From Prevotellaceae bacterium (GTDB lineage: Bacteria; Bacteroidota; Bacteroidia; Bacteroidales; UBA932): 6,324 bases of DNA. The stretch is taken from positions 1 to 6,324 of the forward strand of contig JAITOP010000065.1 in the NCBI GenBank assembly GCA_031289895.1, written 5' to 3'. The notes under the pieces were generated by a model, which saw nothing but the letters and a program-made list of their open reading frames with translations, was not told the DNA's origin and searched no databases. Shown here one piece after another: positions 5,861 through 6,324 of this stretch. Made by a program: the position numbers and the translations under genes. Every line of letters begins with the position of its first letter. Positions within the stretch are counted from its first letter, which is position 1.

Positions 5861-5988
5861 TAATTATAATTAATAATAAATATTTTATTTTAATTAGTAA
5901 GTAAATAATAATTTTTAACTGAAAATCTTAATCAAATTTAAAATAAGAAAATTTTAATTTGAATGTTAACAATGCAAAACTGACAATA

Positions 5989-6006
5989 TAAAAACCTTAG
6001 TTTTTA
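5989..6006. repeat. Short inverted repeat TAAAAAC-CTTA-GTTTTTA
   Basis: Two 7-bp arms flank a 4-nt loop in otherwise featureless AT-rich DNA. It may be a weak terminator for either strand or simply chance, since six of the seven pairs are A:T. No gene ends near it in this window. Confidence 0.3.
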
Positions 6007-6152
6007 ACACAAATAAACTGTAAATAGTTGATTATCTGCCGTATTTATGAATTACTAAGAAAATACCCGTTTATAATTATGACAGTCGTATGTAATTTAA
6101 AAAACTGTTTATGTTATCGTGCATTTTGGTTTTTTATTCTTAATTTTTTAAC

Positions 6153-6170
6153 CACAAAGTTCACAAAGTT
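6153..6170. repeat. Tandem 9-mer CACAAAGTT (two copies)
   Basis: Two perfect adjacent copies of CACAAAGTT are present, and a third identical 9-mer lies at 5724-5732 over the predicted mutase promoter. Similar ACCACAAAG-type 9-bp words are, to my recollection, common intergenic repeats in Bacteroidota. Here they directly precede a TTAATTC heptad array. Confidence 0.6.
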
Positions 6171-6216
6171 TTTTACAAGGAACATGAAGAGTTTTGTTGT
6201 TTACAATTTTTTTTCA

Positions 6217-6266
6217 ATTTTTAATTCTTAATTCTTAATTTTTAATTCTTAATTTTTAATTAATTT
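6217..6266. repeat. TTAATTC/TTAATTT heptad array before hairpin repeat copy 3
   Basis: These are the same 7-bp words as at 1-17 and 412-474, again lying immediately before the conserved CTACACG start of the long hairpin repeat. The same neighbour in all three places shows that heptads and hairpin unit form one composite element. Confidence 0.75.
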
Positions 6267-6324
6267 CTACACGTCGTGCGGGTGAATGTTTGTTATTCTA
6301 TTGCACGCATGTGCTCCGCACTCT
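6267..6324. repeat. Hairpin-rich intergenic repeat, copy 3 (cut by window edge)
   Basis: This is the first 58 bases of a third copy in the same orientation as copies 1 and 2. It has the palindrome CACGTCGTG at 6270-6278, the following CGGGTGAA, and the mini-hairpin GTGC-TCC-GCAC at 6311-6321 at the same spacing (44 bp) as in copy 2. As in the other copies, the bases between these two landmarks are the variable part. The rest lies beyond the window. Confidence 0.8.

Larger units (their letters stand above)
5658..6266. other. 609-bp AT-rich intergenic region with no convincing gene
   Basis: This is the longest gene-free stretch between the mutase start and the right-hand repeat. It is extremely A+T-rich, especially 5760-5960. 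It holds the probable mutase promoter, an inverted repeat at the predicted transcript start, a perfect 16-bp palindrome, a 7-bp inverted repeat at 5989-6006, a tandem 9-mer and a heptad array. The only open frame of note on the + strand (6028-6231, 67 codons) runs through the 9-mer and heptad repeats and has no family resemblance, so I do not call it a gene. I see no tRNA or recognisable riboswitch. Confidence 0.7.

Noticed and set aside
5761..5960. Replication origin suggested by extreme A+T content and palindromes
   Set aside because: No DnaA-box cluster, and no dnaA, dnaN or other replication gene, is visible. AT-richness alone is usual for intergenic DNA here.
6028..6231. 67-codon open frame on the + strand
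   Set aside because: It runs through the 9-mer and heptad repeats, has no recognisable motif, a low-complexity Phe/Asn/Lys composition and no ribosome-binding site. It is best explained as repeat DNA in very AT-rich sequence.

Overview
The window reads as chromosomal DNA of a low-GC member of the Bacteroidota, probably an uncultured Bacteroidales-type organism. The basis is threefold. Three consecutive FKBP-type lipoproteins follow a DHH phosphoesterase, the neighbourhood in which gldI-like genes occur in this phylum. Bacteroidota-style -7 promoter boxes (TAnnTTTG) precede several genes, while Shine-Dalgarno sites are nearly absent. The intergenic DNA is very AT-rich and full of 7-bp microrepeats. 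The genus cannot be named from the sequence.

All five convincing genes lie on the minus strand, so transcription runs from right to left. At the right (3918-5657) is a complete phospho-sugar mutase of the alpha-D-phosphohexomutase superfamily. After a 221-bp gap filled with heptamer repeats comes a four-gene block: a DHH/DHHA1 phosphoesterase of the NrnA type (2671-3696), a GldI-like FKBP lipoprotein (2136-2696), a second FKBP lipoprotein (1579-2139), and a larger lipoprotein with one divergent and one canonical FKBP domain (475-1551). The block is tightly packed, with a 26-nt overlap, a 4-nt ATGA overlap and a 27-nt gap, and is most simply one operon. The phosphoesterase would act in the cytoplasm on nanoRNA or pAp. 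The three lipoproteins would be exported, lipidated, and act as foldases or chaperones on envelope or secreted proteins. The mutase interconverts sugar phosphates and is probably a separate transcription unit.

The non-coding DNA is the less ordinary part. Positions 1-474 hold two head-to-tail copies of a roughly 212-bp repeat with four short GC-rich hairpins separated by AT-rich heptads. The start of a third copy in the same orientation lies at 6267-6324, so the gene block is bracketed by direct repeats. Heptamer arrays built on related 7-bp words occur at 1-17, 412-474, 3776-3933 and 6217-6266. One runs into the last codons of the mutase and another begins 3 nt after the stop of the last lipoprotein gene. 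The 609-bp gap upstream of the mutase (5658-6266) holds a likely promoter, an inverted repeat at the probable transcript start, a perfect 16-bp palindrome and a 9-mer that recurs three times, but no convincing gene. I found no RNA gene, CRISPR array, transposase or phage gene, and nothing that amounts to a clearly new multi-gene system. The strongest leads are the hairpin repeat family, the heptad arrays and the triple FKBP lipoprotein cluster.
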